Assembly (NCBI RefSeq): GCF_014218355.1
Contig: NZ_AP023368.1
Location: forward strand, 2,546,001-2,610,000
Direction: 5' to 3'
DNA from: Anaerocolumna chitinilytica
Lineage (GTDB): Bacteria; Bacillota; Clostridia; Lachnospirales; Lachnospiraceae
Length of the DNA: 64,000 nucleotides
Shown here: positions 24,225 to 33,989 of the stretch, piece after piece
Position numbering within the stretch: the first letter of the stretch is position 1
How the letters are laid out: every line of letters starts with the position of its first letter
Translations under genes and position numbers: made by a program
Notes under the pieces: generated by a model
Seen by the model: only the letters and a program-made list of their open reading frames with translations
Databases searched by the model: none
What the model was told of the DNA's origin: nothing

Positions 24225-25595
24225 TTACTGTGATAATTCTGACAATTCTTCGAATTTTAGCTGCATTCCGGCAGTGATATCAGAGACCTTCGTTCCCTGG
24301 CCACCAATCATTTCGCCGAACAGTGATTCCATTTCGGATTCTGTTCCGGAGGGCCAGCCCTGGTTACACCAGTAGAATGCTTTGCCTTGGTTATATAAAT
24401 CCATAAAAGAACTGAATAATGGATTATTTTTGTCTACTCCGTAGCCATAGGTTACAACGAATCTTCCGGTATCGGCAAAAGCTTTGTATAAATCGGACTT
24501 ACCATCGAACCAGTATTCTAAGATCTGCTTGCATTCATCGGCATATTTTGTGCCGGAGTAGATGGCAGGGCCTGCACCGGGAGCCATAGAAGCATATATC
24601 TGTTCACCGGCAGCATTACCAGGTAACGGAAAGTAACCTCTTTCAAAAGAAACGGCACCTGCTGCACTAAGAGCGGAAGCATTAAAGGAACCATCAAAGG
24701 TCATAGCAGCCTTTCCATCAATAAACTCTTGAATTGCCTGAGCGGCTCCAAGTCCAAGAGAGGTGTTGCTGATATAGCCTTTTTCATATAAGGTATTGTA
24801 CATCTCCAACACTTTATCCCAGGTATCCTTGTCGGTAAACTTGGTTTTTCCGGTTCTTAACTGATCATCATAAGAAGGGTTCTTCGGGTAAAGGGTATTT
24901 GCAGCAATTTGGTATAGTCCAAACTGCATGACATAGGAATCTTTATCACCCATAACAATCGGCTGCACACCGTTGCTTTTTAAGGTTTCACAAACCTTTA
25001 AGAATTCATCCCAGTTTGTTGGTACGGAAAGATTATACTTAGCAAATAAATCTTTGTTGTAGTATGTACCAAGAATGGAAACACCCTCTGATACGGCATA
25101 GGTCTTGCCTTCATAAGACATGACATCTGTAGCGGAAGTACCGGCAAGCTTTAAGGCATTAAGACCTGTGAGGTCTAAGAGGTAGCCGGATTGTGCAAGA
25201 CCGATTACGGAATTGGAACCTGCATATTTGGGTTGTACTAGAATAATGTCCGGGCACTCACCGGAAGCTAATTTTGTTTTTAAAGTGGTGTAATACTGGT
25301 CATCCGGAAGTTTGGTAACTTCAAGTGTTATATTGGGGAATTTCTCTTTCACTAACTTGGGAAGCTGCTCTGTTTCAAAATCGTTGTCAGCTTGGGTGCC
25401 GGATAACATCATAGTAATGGTAATATCTTTAGCGGATGCATCCGTGGCGGATGTATCGGTGCCTGCAGTATTACCTGTTGCAGAAGTGTCAGTACCGGTA
25501 GTGCCGGTATTTCCCGACTTTTGGCTGCAGCCTGCCAGGGCTGTCACCATTAGGGCAAACATCATAAAAATTGCTGCAAATTTCCTTGCTTTCAT
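24225..25595 (-). CDS. Extracellular sugar-binding lipoprotein of the ABC importer
   Basis: The 456-residue protein has a lipoprotein signal peptide with lipobox ALAGC (Cys23), a Thr/Gly/Ser-rich linker (about 25-55), then a family-1 extracellular solute-binding fold (PF01547/PF13416). It is anchored on the outer face of the membrane and feeds the two permeases. Rhamnose or rhamno-oligosaccharide is the likely cargo by context. A strong AGGAGG ribosome site precedes the ATG. It is divergent from the sensor kinase gene, which probably controls it. Confidence 0.87.
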   Translation of the reverse strand: MKARKFAAIFMMFALMVTALAGCSQKSGNTGTTGTDTSATGNTAGTDTSATDASAKDITITMMLSGTQADNDFETEQLPKLVKEKFPNITLEVTKLPDDQYYTTLKTKLASGECPDIILVQPKYAGSNSVIGLAQSGYLLDLTGLNALKLAGTSATDVMSYEGKTYAVSEGVSILGTYYNKDLFAKYNLSVPTNWDEFLKVCETLKSNGVQPIVMGDKDSYVMQFGLYQIAANTLYPKNPSYDDQLRTGKTKFTDKDTWDKVLEMYNTLYEKGYISNTSLGLGAAQAIQEFIDGKAAMTFDGSFNASALSAAGAVSFERGYFPLPGNAAGEQIYASMAPGAGPAIYSGTKYADECKQILEYWFDGKSDLYKAFADTGRFVVTYGYGVDKNNPLFSSFMDLYNQGKAFYWCNQGWPSGTESEMESLFGEMIGGQGTKVSDITAGMQLKFEELSELSQ

Positions 25596-25646
25596 AAAAT
25601 ACCTCCTAATTGATTTTTGCTACATTTATAATTTAACATAGAATTA

Positions 25647-25678
25647 GTATACTTTGGTTCGATATTATGGTATACTTT
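25647..25678. promoter_or_regulatory. GTATACTTT direct repeats between binding-protein and sensor-kinase genes
   Basis: GTATACTTT occurs at 25647-25655 and again at 25670-25678, a 23-bp period (about two helical turns). AraC-domain response regulators of the YesN type bind direct repeats with such spacing. The palindromic GTATAC cores also act as possible -10 elements on either strand. Confidence 0.45.
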
Positions 25679-25709
25679 TGTTAGATTTTTATAAGGGGGA
25701 TAAGAATAA

Positions 25710-27461
25710 ATGAGTTTAAGAAAACGTTTCTTGTATATATTTACCTGTATTTCTGTTATACCTATTATCCTCATTTCTACTTATGTCTATTACAGGTATA
25801 CAGTACTTATCAACGAGCAATCCATGAGCGTCCTTGATAACATAGGTTCCAATGCCCAATATAAAATCAACCAGCGGCTGTCAGAAATTAATGATATGAC
25901 CTCAACTTTTCAACTTTATACAGAAAATACTTATTCCATAATAGATGATTTGAAAAAGTACGAGAAAGAAGGTAACTATACCTATTATGATATCGTAAAA
26001 AGCCGGAACAACATGCGTTTTACCTGCCAGAATATCATTTATACCAATGACTTTGTCAATGGAATATTTATCTTTACACCCAGCGGTGTTAATTTAGGTT
26101 ATGGCTGGGGAAATAACATAGATATCAAATATGAATATGAACCTTTTGAGGATAAATGGTACAAGGATGCGGTTGCTTTGAAAGGAAAGCTGTATATCAG
26201 TGACAACAGTACAAAAAATTTTATTCTAAATGCAGACAGGTCAATTTCCTTTGCCAGAGCGTTGTATGATGTGAATACCCATGACTTTTTGGGGGTATTG
26301 TTTATCGACTGTTCCCCTGATGTTTTTGAACTGGATTCTATTAACACCTTGTCCGACATTGCAGTTCTCTCTGTGGTAGACGGTAATAATAACCTGCTCT
26401 ATACTACGGATAATTCTTCCGATGAAAAAACAATTGTAAACCAGAAATCTTCCAAACAGCAATATGTCCTGGAATTGCCTGCCAAGAAATATAACCTGAA
26501 AATAAAGCTAAGTCTTCCGCTTTCCGAACTGACTGCCCGCTATAACTACACCAAAGTTACCCTGATTATTCTTGTTATAGTATGTACGGTGGTGCTGGCA
26601 ATTATATCATATATTCTTTCCGTATATCTGACAAAGCCCATAACTGCTTTGAGTGACCGGATGGGTGACAAGAGTAAAAAAGGACCGATTACCTCGAGAA
26701 AATACTTAAACCGAGTGGATGAAGTCGGAGTTCTCTACAATGAATACAACAACATGATAATTGAAATAAACCGCTATATTAAAGAAGAATTTCAGAATAA
26801 ACTAATTCTTTTGGATACACAGATGAAATCCCTTGAGGCTCAGATTAATTCCCATTTTCTTTATAATACGCTGGAGGCAATTAATAGTATAGCAGAGATT
26901 GAAAATGTTGAGAGTATCTCCACCATTGCCCTGGCACTGGGTGATATGTTCAGGTATTCAATCAAGACGGAGAGTGAACTGGTAACCCTGGCTGAAGAAT
27001 TACAGCATGTAAAGAATTATGTATCCATCCAGGAAATACGGTATAATTACAGTTTTACTGTATCTTACGAGATAGAAGAGCATTTATACCAGACCAGAAT
27101 ATTAAAGCTTATTATTCAGCCTGTCGTAGAAAATGCACTTTTTCATGGACTCAATCACTGTGTGATAGAAGGGAACATCCATATAAAAGTTCATGAAGAG
27201 AATGAAAACATCTGTATATCAATTACGGATAATGGTTTGGGAATGTCCCCTGAACAGGTTGAGCAGATTCGCACGGCTTTGGCAAAGCCTACTTCCTTTA
27301 CCTCCCTTGGACACCGTACCAAGGAGAGTATTGGATTAAAAAATATCCACTCCCGTATCCAATTGTACTATGGAGTGCAATACGGGCTTACGATTTCAAG
27401 CGAAGAGAAAATTGGAACCAGTATCACAGTGAACTTGCCAATAATCAAGGAGGGTGTGTGA
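25710..27461 (+). CDS. YesM-type membrane sensor histidine kinase
   Basis: The 583-residue protein has an N-terminal membrane segment (about 8-28), an extracellular dCache-like sensing region (30-275), a second membrane segment (about 283-306), a HAMP domain, the His_kinase (LytS/YesM-class) phospho-acceptor box INSHFLYNTLEA near residue 372, and a HATPase domain (NALFHG, DNGLGM). In Firmicutes these kinases sense oligosaccharides or their binding proteins and switch on adjacent CUT1 importers. It overlaps the response-regulator reading frame region by a few bases and is divergent from the binding-protein gene. Confidence 0.88.
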   Translation: MSLRKRFLYIFTCISVIPIILISTYVYYRYTVLINEQSMSVLDNIGSNAQYKINQRLSEINDMTSTFQLYTENTYSIIDDLKKYEKEGNYTYYDIVKSRNNMRFTCQNIIYTNDFVNGIFIFTPSGVNLGYGWGNNIDIKYEYEPFEDKWYKDAVALKGKLYISDNSTKNFILNADRSISFARALYDVNTHDFLGVLFIDCSPDVFELDSINTLSDIAVLSVVDGNNNLLYTTDNSSDEKTIVNQKSSKQQYVLELPAKKYNLKIKLSLPLSELTARYNYTKVTLIILVIVCTVVLAIISYILSVYLTKPITALSDRMGDKSKKGPITSRKYLNRVDEVGVLYNEYNNMIIEINRYIKEEFQNKLILLDTQMKSLEAQINSHFLYNTLEAINSIAEIENVESISTIALALGDMFRYSIKTESELVTLAEELQHVKNYVSIQEIRYNYSFTVSYEIEEHLYQTRILKLIIQPVVENALFHGLNHCVIEGNIHIKVHEENENICISITDNGLGMSPEQVEQIRTALAKPTSFTSLGHRTKESIGLKNIHSRIQLYYGVQYGLTISSEEKIGTSITVNLPIIKEGV

Positions 27462-27465
27462 ATTT

Positions 27466-29043
27466 ATGTATACCTACATTATAGTTGATGATGAAATACT
27501 TACCAGAAAGGGAACCATAAAGAAACTTGAGCCCTTAAAGGAGCAAATCATCTGTGCAGGAGAAGCAGAAAATGGAGAAGAAGCATTAAAACTGATTGAA
27601 CAGGTGATGCCTAATATTCTGATAACAGATATGTACATGCCTACTATGGATGGCTGTGACCTGCTAAAGAGAGTACGCGAGGTATACCCGGATATTCATA
27701 TTATTGTCATTAGCGGTTACAAAGACTTTCTCTATGCAAAAACAGCCATTGAAGCGAATGTTATTAATTATATTTTAAAGCCCTTTGGCAGGGAGGAAAT
27801 ACAAAGTGCAATTCTACGAGCTGTCGAATTGCTGGATAACTCCAAAAGCAATGAAATAAAGTTGGCTTCCTTAAAGGATGAAGAGCAAAAGACAAAGTTT
27901 TATTACGACTTGAATATGATTCAGAGTGTTATTCTGGGTTATAATTCAACAAATTTTGAATTGACCAGTGAGAAACTGAAAATCATTGAGAAAATGCATA
28001 GGTCAGTGTTATTAACAATTCACTCAACTAAAGTATTCGATAATTCCAAACTATGTGATTATGCGTTAACAATTGGGCATGGGGACTTATCCATTTTTAT
28101 CCCTCATCCGAATAATAAATTTATTGGCTTTTTGCTCTTATTTTTTCCCATACCGCTGCCGCAGAAACTGGATACATATTTGAAAGATATCTGTAAGGGA
28201 ATCATAGAACTTTTAAGAGATAATACCGTCTGCCTGTCCATTGGTATCAGTTCTCCGAAGGAAAACCTGATTCAGCTGAATGAAGCTTTTGCGGAAACAG
28301 TCCAGGCATTAAATCAAAGAAGGTATAATGAGAAGGACTGCTTTTACTTTTGTACCAAAGAAGATTCATCCGAAAAGCCCGTTATATGGGAAAATGAAGA
28401 CTTATTTCTGTTCCGTGTGGAAGCAAGTGAAAAAGAGGAAGTTGGTACGCTGCTGGAAGATCTCTTTGAAGTATTTCAGAATAAAGAGGAATGTACTTTA
28501 CTGGAAGCAAAATTCTATTGTGCAGATTTGTGTCAAAAGACGAAATCCTTATACAGCCAATATAACGATACACTAAAAGGACAGGAGAATTCCCAGAGTG
28601 TACAGCGTATTTTTAGTGTGATTTTCCACTTTGATGAGTTAAAAGAGTATTTGATACGGTTTTTTACAAATATATCATTAAGCATGAAGATAAACAGCGT
28701 TTATGCTATTGATGATGTTACGGAGAAGATGAAAATCTATATAGAAAGAAATTACAGGAAAGATGTTAGCATTGAATTTGTATCCTCTCTTTTTTACCTG
28801 AACAGAAGCTATTGCAGCCATTTATTTAAAAAGAAAACAGGTGTGAATTTTGCGGATTATTTAACGAGAATCAGGATAGAAAGAGCGTGTTATCTGCTTA
28901 AGGAAACAGACCAGATTATTTACCAGATATCCAAAGCTGTAGGGTACAATAATATTAAATATTTTTTTAGGGTATTTAAAAAGGTAACCGGCAAAACACC
29001 GGAACAATACCGGACTATGAATAAAGTAAGAAGTACCGATTAA
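27466..29043 (+). CDS. YesN-type response regulator with AraC DNA-binding domain
   Basis: The 525-residue protein has an N-terminal receiver (DDE near residue 10, phospho-acceptor Asp in ITDMYMPTMDG near residue 54, Lys in YILKPF near 104), a long middle region and a C-terminal AraC HTH pair (about 425-520; VSIEFVSSLFYLNRSYCSHL). It should be phosphorylated by the kinase encoded just upstream and activate the importer. ATG 27466 is preferred over GTG 27454 because GGAGGG lies 11 nt before it and the GTG sits inside the ribosome site. Confidence 0.88.
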   Translation: MYTYIIVDDEILTRKGTIKKLEPLKEQIICAGEAENGEEALKLIEQVMPNILITDMYMPTMDGCDLLKRVREVYPDIHIIVISGYKDFLYAKTAIEANVINYILKPFGREEIQSAILRAVELLDNSKSNEIKLASLKDEEQKTKFYYDLNMIQSVILGYNSTNFELTSEKLKIIEKMHRSVLLTIHSTKVFDNSKLCDYALTIGHGDLSIFIPHPNNKFIGFLLLFFPIPLPQKLDTYLKDICKGIIELLRDNTVCLSIGISSPKENLIQLNEAFAETVQALNQRRYNEKDCFYFCTKEDSSEKPVIWENEDLFLFRVEASEKEEVGTLLEDLFEVFQNKEECTLLEAKFYCADLCQKTKSLYSQYNDTLKGQENSQSVQRIFSVIFHFDELKEYLIRFFTNISLSMKINSVYAIDDVTEKMKIYIERNYRKDVSIEFVSSLFYLNRSYCSHLFKKKTGVNFADYLTRIRIERACYLLKETDQIIYQISKAVGYNNIKYFFRVFKKVTGKTPEQYRTMNKVRSTD

Positions 29044-29046
29044 ATC

Positions 29047-30048
29047 ATGAAAGCGCTAGGGTGTGCCATGAGAGAAGAAATTCTATCCGAACTGAAGACC
29101 ATTACACCGGAAGAACAGAAAATATTGTCTGGCAGGGCTGAGATTGAAAAGGACCTGTACATGTCTTCAGAGACAAATATTATTGATGCAAAAAAGATGC
29201 TGGATGCCGGTAAGCTCATCCAAGTACGTACACACACCAGGTTCATACATTTTCCGAAGCATACCCATAATTACATTGAAGTAATTTATATGTGTTCCGG
29301 CAGTACCCATCATGTAATAAACGGAGAAGATGTCATACTGCAGCAGGGAGAAATACTATTCCTGAATCAAAAGGCAACGCAGGAAATCTATCCGGCAGGA
29401 AAAGATGATATAGCAGTAAATTTCATTATACTTCCGGAATTCTTTCATTATGGGCTTAATATGATTGGCACAGAGGAAAATATGCTTCGTGATTTTATTG
29501 TGGATTGCCTCAGGGGTGAGAATGAGCTGTCAGCATATCTGCATTTTAAGGTATCAGATGTTCTTCCGGTACAGAATCTCATGGAAAATATGATCTGGTC
29601 GATTATCTATAAGCAGCCCAATAAGCGCAGTACCAATCAGGTAACTATGGGACTATTATTCCTGCAGCTTATGAATTACATGGACAAGTTGAAAACAGAC
29701 GGGAAAAGCGGGCGGCAGAAGTTAATTCTTACAGTATTAAGCTATATTGAGGAACATTACAGAGACGGGGAATTATCAGAACTTGCAGAGAGCCTTCATT
29801 ATGATCTTTACTGGCTTTCCAAAGAGGTGAAGAAACGAACCGGCAGAACCTATACTGAGCTGGTACAGGCTAAAAGGTTGAGTCAGGCAGCCTATATGCT
29901 GAATACGACTTCTATGTCCGTACTGGATATCAGTATGGCAGTGGGATATGATAATATCAGTTATTTTCATCGGTTATTTCAAAAGAAATATGGTATTACA
30001 CCAAGAAAATACAGAGTCAGCCAGAAGAACCTGGCAGATGGCAAATGA
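29047..30048 (+). CDS. AraC family regulator with N-terminal cupin domain (rhamnose regulator candidate)
   Basis: The 333-residue protein has a cupin-like sugar-binding domain (about 68-150; PKHTHNYIEVIYMCSGSTHH) and a C-terminal AraC double HTH (about 225-325, ending VGYDNISYFHRLFQKKYGIT). This is the RhaS/RhaR-like layout. It lies immediately before rhaB and is closed by its own terminator, so it probably activates rhaBAD in response to L-rhamnose. ATG 29047 is 3 nt after the response-regulator stop but has little ribosome site; ATG 29068 is an alternative start, giving 326 residues. Confidence 0.8.
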   Translation: MKALGCAMREEILSELKTITPEEQKILSGRAEIEKDLYMSSETNIIDAKKMLDAGKLIQVRTHTRFIHFPKHTHNYIEVIYMCSGSTHHVINGEDVILQQGEILFLNQKATQEIYPAGKDDIAVNFIILPEFFHYGLNMIGTEENMLRDFIVDCLRGENELSAYLHFKVSDVLPVQNLMENMIWSIIYKQPNKRSTNQVTMGLLFLQLMNYMDKLKTDGKSGRQKLILTVLSYIEEHYRDGELSELAESLHYDLYWLSKEVKKRTGRTYTELVQAKRLSQAAYMLNTTSMSVLDISMAVGYDNISYFHRLFQKKYGITPRKYRVSQKNLADGK

Positions 30049-30082
30049 GGACACTTTTTTAAACAAAAGGTGTTCTTTTTTT
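30048..30082 (+). terminator. Intrinsic terminator after the AraC gene
   Basis: GGACACTTTTTT pairs with AAAAGGTGTTC (30065-30075) and is followed by a run of seven T. It separates the regulator genes from rhaB, which needs its own promoter in 30083-30148. Confidence 0.7.
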
Positions 30083-30148
30083 ATATATGCGAAATGTATA
30101 TGATTAACATATAAAACACGGTAAGTACAGAAAGGAGCGATCGGGCGA

Positions 30149-31549
30149 ATGAATAAGTATTATCTGGCCATCGATATAGGAGCATCCGGTGGGAGACACA
30201 TACTTGCGCATAGGGAAGACGGCAGGATGGTGTTAGAAGAGATTTACCGTTTCCCAAATGGCATGATCGAAATGGATGGGGAATTAATCTGGGAAGTTGA
30301 CAGGTTATTTGAAGAGATAAAGACAGGAATGAAAAAGTGTCTGGAGCTTGGGAAAATTCCTGAGAGTGTTGGAATTGATACCTGGGCGGTGGATTTTGTC
30401 CTGTTGGATGAAAAGGATAAGCGTATCGGAAATGCGGTTGCATACCGGGATGGCAGAACAAATGGAATGGACAGGGAAGTAAATTGCTTTTTGGGAGAAG
30501 AGGAACTATACCGGGAAAGTGGTATCCAAAAGCAATTGTTCAATACGGTCTATCAGCTGATGGCACTAAAGACGAAAAAGCCGGATCAGCTGAAAAGGGC
30601 AAATAAACTGTTAATGATACCGGATTATTTTCATTATCTGCTTACCGGCGAGGCAGTATCGGAATATACCAATGCAACAACAACACAGCTGGTAAGCCCA
30701 AAAACGAAAGAATGGAATAAAGAACTGATAGAAAAGCTCGGGCTGCCACTACAGATTTTTGCGACGATAAAGAATCCTGGAACTGAGTTGGGTTCTCTGA
30801 AAGAAGTAATACAAAAGGAAATTGGATATAACTGCAAGGTGGTTCTACCTGCAACTCATGACACAGCCTCGGCAGTAATGGCAGTACCATTAAAACAGGA
30901 AGATACGGTATATATAAGCTCCGGAACCTGGTCATTGATGGGAACGGAGCAGAAGGAGGCAAACTGTTCCGAGGAAAGCAGAATACATAATTTCACCAAT
31001 GAAGGAGGTTATGATTACCGCTTCCGGTATTTAAAAAACATCATGGGCCTGTGGATGATACAGTCAGTGAAAAAGGAAATTGGCAGGACTTTGGGGTATG
31101 GTGAAATTTGTGAAGCCGCCTCCAGGTGCAGTATAAAATCTCTGGTTGACTGTAATGACAACCGGTTCCTTGCACCGAAAAATATGACAGAGGAAGTACA
31201 GCGTGCTTGCAGAGAGTCAGGACAGCAGGTACCGGCTGGTATTGCTGAGGTGGCTGCAGTTATCTATAACAGTCTGGCGGTATGTTACGGAAAAACGATA
31301 CAGGAAATAGAAGAAATCACAGGTAAGAGTTACGACTGTATTCATATTGTAGGCGGTGGTGCCAATGCAGAATATTTAAACCAATTGACAGCAAGGATTA
31401 CCGGAAGAATAGTGTATGCTGGTCCAATCGAAGCAACTGCAGCTGGAAACATAGCAGCACAGATGATAGCGGCAGGAGAGCTTAACAGCCTTGAGGAGGC
31501 CAGGGAATGTATCTTTCAGTCATTTCCAATTGCTACCTATCATCCCTGA
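30149..31549 (+). CDS. rhaB: L-rhamnulose kinase
   Basis: This 466-residue FGGY-family kinase has the N-terminal DIGASGGR phosphate loop, GIDTWAVDFVLLD near residue 75, and the C-terminal ATP motif IVGGGANAEYLNQ near 400. It phosphorylates L-rhamnulose to L-rhamnulose 1-phosphate with ATP in the cytoplasm. AAAGGAG precedes the ATG. The order rhaB-rhaA-rhaD on one strand confirms the pathway. Confidence 0.93.
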   Translation: MNKYYLAIDIGASGGRHILAHREDGRMVLEEIYRFPNGMIEMDGELIWEVDRLFEEIKTGMKKCLELGKIPESVGIDTWAVDFVLLDEKDKRIGNAVAYRDGRTNGMDREVNCFLGEEELYRESGIQKQLFNTVYQLMALKTKKPDQLKRANKLLMIPDYFHYLLTGEAVSEYTNATTTQLVSPKTKEWNKELIEKLGLPLQIFATIKNPGTELGSLKEVIQKEIGYNCKVVLPATHDTASAVMAVPLKQEDTVYISSGTWSLMGTEQKEANCSEESRIHNFTNEGGYDYRFRYLKNIMGLWMIQSVKKEIGRTLGYGEICEAASRCSIKSLVDCNDNRFLAPKNMTEEVQRACRESGQQVPAGIAEVAAVIYNSLAVCYGKTIQEIEEITGKSYDCIHIVGGGANAEYLNQLTARITGRIVYAGPIEATAAGNIAAQMIAAGELNSLEEARECIFQSFPIATYHP

Positions 31550-31670
31550 TTCAGAAAAAATACAGAAAAAGAAGTAAGGAATTCATTAGGATAGCTTTGT
31601 AAAATAGTAATTATTACAAAAAATTAAATATAAGAATTTAGAATATAGAGTATGGAAAGGAAGTTATAGA

Positions 31671-32927
31671 ATGGTAAATAAAGAAAGATACGAATCAGCA
31701 AAAGCAATATATGGTGAACTTGGCATTGATACGGATGCCGCCATTGCCAGATTAAAGGATATTCCTGTATCCCTTCACTGCTGGCAAGGGGATGATGTTA
31801 CAGGTTTTGACCATGACGGCCCCTTGACGGGAGGAATCCAGACTACAGGGAATTATCCGGGAAAGGCAAGAACCCCGGACGAATTGATGGAGGATATGGA
31901 CAAAGCAATCAGCCTGATGCCTGGAAAGAAGAAGTTGAACTTACATGCCTGCTATGCAATCTTTGAGGATGGTGAATATGCAGACCGTGATAAACTGGAG
32001 CCGAAGCACTTTGCCAAATGGGTGGAATTTGCCAAAGCAAGAAATATGGGAATCGACTTTAATCCTACCTTCTTCTCTCATGATAAAGTAAAAGACGGAC
32101 TTACACTCTCAAGCCCGGATGAAGGGACAAGAAAGTTTTGGATTGAACATGGCAAGGCCTGCATCCGCATATCTAATTATTTTGCAAAAGAAACCGGGGT
32201 ACCCTGTGTTATGAATATATGGACAGGAGACGGATACAAGGATATCCCGGCAGACCGAATGGGGCCAAGAATGAGATATAAAGATTCCATTGAACAGATA
32301 CTCTCAGAGCCCTATGACAAGAACCAGGTAAAACCCTGTGTGGAATCGAAAGTATTTGGAATCGGAGTGGAGTCCTACACCGTAGGTTCTGCTGAATTCA
32401 CCTTAAGCTTTGCCGCCACCCATGAGGGCTGTCTTCCGTTAATGGATAACGGGCATTACCATCCCACTGAAGTAGTGTCCGATAAGATACCGGCATTATT
32501 GTGCTATTATCCGGAAATTGCATTACATATAACAAGACCGGTACGCTGGGACAGTGACCATGTATTATTGTTTGATGATGAGACAAGAGAGATGGCAAAA
32601 GAAATAGTACGCTGTGAAGCACTGGGACGTGTTTATATGGCGCTGGATTACTTTGATGCAAGCATAAACCGTGTATCCGCATGGGTTATCGGCTTTCGCA
32701 GCTGGCAGAAAGCATTGCTGAATGCCCTTTGCACGCCGAATGCTTTATTCAAAAAGCTTCAGGATGAAAATCGTCTGACAGAACTTATGGTACTGCAGGA
32801 GGAGATAAAGACATATCCCTTCGGAGATATCTGGGCGGAATATTGCAGGCAGTGCGGTGTCCAAGAGGATAAGAAATGGTTTGAAGAAATAGTTAGCTAT
32901 GAGAAAGAAGTACTGGTAAAGCGTTAA
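31671..32927 (+). CDS. rhaA: L-rhamnose isomerase
   Basis: The 418-residue protein matches RhaA length and shows its TIM-barrel metal-site motifs (SLHCWQGDDVTGFD near residue 34, NLHACYA near 91, MDNGHYHPTE near 259, SDHVLLFDD near 297). It converts L-rhamnose to L-rhamnulose using Mn2+ or Zn2+. A good GGAAAGGAAG ribosome site precedes it. It lies 121 bp after rhaB. Confidence 0.95.
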   Translation: MVNKERYESAKAIYGELGIDTDAAIARLKDIPVSLHCWQGDDVTGFDHDGPLTGGIQTTGNYPGKARTPDELMEDMDKAISLMPGKKKLNLHACYAIFEDGEYADRDKLEPKHFAKWVEFAKARNMGIDFNPTFFSHDKVKDGLTLSSPDEGTRKFWIEHGKACIRISNYFAKETGVPCVMNIWTGDGYKDIPADRMGPRMRYKDSIEQILSEPYDKNQVKPCVESKVFGIGVESYTVGSAEFTLSFAATHEGCLPLMDNGHYHPTEVVSDKIPALLCYYPEIALHITRPVRWDSDHVLLFDDETREMAKEIVRCEALGRVYMALDYFDASINRVSAWVIGFRSWQKALLNALCTPNALFKKLQDENRLTELMVLQEEIKTYPFGDIWAEYCRQCGVQEDKKWFEEIVSYEKEVLVKR

Positions 32928-33072
32928 GTTAATAAGTAAAATAGTTAGAGAATGAAGAGTTCCTACGATGATAAATAAGCAGGAATTTTCTGCAGGTACA
33001 AAGCAGCAGAACAATCGGAACAATTCTGATTGATTGTACAACAAAATAACGAATAAGAGGAAGGCTGAATAA

Positions 33073-33897
33073 ATGAGATTTCTAGAAGCAGAATTTGTAA
33101 AGGGCTTTATACGTATGGCTAATGATGGCTGGGAACAAGGGTGGCATGAGAGAAACGGAGGAAATCTTTCTTATCGTATAAAAGCAGAAGAAGTGGAAGC
33201 TGTACGCGAAGCTTTTGAGGTGAAAGAATGGCAGCCAATCGGTACAAGCGTGCCAGGACTGGCAGGAGAATATTTCCTGGTAACGGGTAGCGGTAAGTTC
33301 TTCCGTAATGTTATCATTAAGCCGGAAGATTCCCTTTGCATGATAGAACTGGATGAGAAGGGGGAGAATTACCGTGTTGTATGGGGACTGGTTAACGGGG
33401 GCAAACCTACCTCGGAACTGCCCTCCCATCTGATGAATCATGAAGTTAAGATGCTTGCAACAGAGGGCAGATACCGCGTGATTTATCATGCCCATACCAC
33501 CAATGTCATTGCCCTTACCTTTGTACTTCCCTTAAGGGATGAAGTATTTACAAGAGAACTCTGGGAAATGGCGACTGAGTGTCCGGTGGTATTCCCGTCA
33601 GGAATAGGAGTGGTGCCCTGGATGGTGCCCGGTGGAAGGGATATTGCAGTGGCAACCAGCAAGTTGATGAAGGAATATGATGTCGCCATTTGGGCTCATC
33701 ATGGAATGTTCGCAGCGGGTGAAGATTTTGATCTGACATTTGGTCTCATGCATACCGTTGAAAAATCAGCAGAAATACTTGTAAAGATGCTGTCCATGCA
33801 GCCAAGTAAACTGCAGACTATTCAAGTTGATGACTTTCGAAATCTGGCCAGAGACTTTAAAGTTACCTTGCCGGAGAAGTTCTTGTATGAAAAATAA
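33073..33897 (+). CDS. rhaD: L-rhamnulose-1-phosphate aldolase
   Basis: The 274-residue class II aldolase has NGGNLSYRI near residue 26, the zinc ligands in YHAHTTN near 139 and in WAHHGMF near 211, and the catalytic acid around 117. It splits L-rhamnulose 1-phosphate to dihydroxyacetone phosphate and L-lactaldehyde. Lactaldehyde is usually reduced to 1,2-propanediol. It follows rhaA by 145 bp and completes the rhaBAD set. Confidence 0.95.
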   Translation: MRFLEAEFVKGFIRMANDGWEQGWHERNGGNLSYRIKAEEVEAVREAFEVKEWQPIGTSVPGLAGEYFLVTGSGKFFRNVIIKPEDSLCMIELDEKGENYRVVWGLVNGGKPTSELPSHLMNHEVKMLATEGRYRVIYHAHTTNVIALTFVLPLRDEVFTRELWEMATECPVVFPSGIGVVPWMVPGGRDIAVATSKLMKEYDVAIWAHHGMFAAGEDFDLTFGLMHTVEKSAEILVKMLSMQPSKLQTIQVDDFRNLARDFKVTLPEKFLYEK

Positions 33898-33989
33898 TAA
33901 TTTTTTTTAAGCATAAATCAACTTTTTATATGTTAAATAATGTATATATGATAAAATACAATTAACATTAAAAGGAAAGAGTGGATGCT

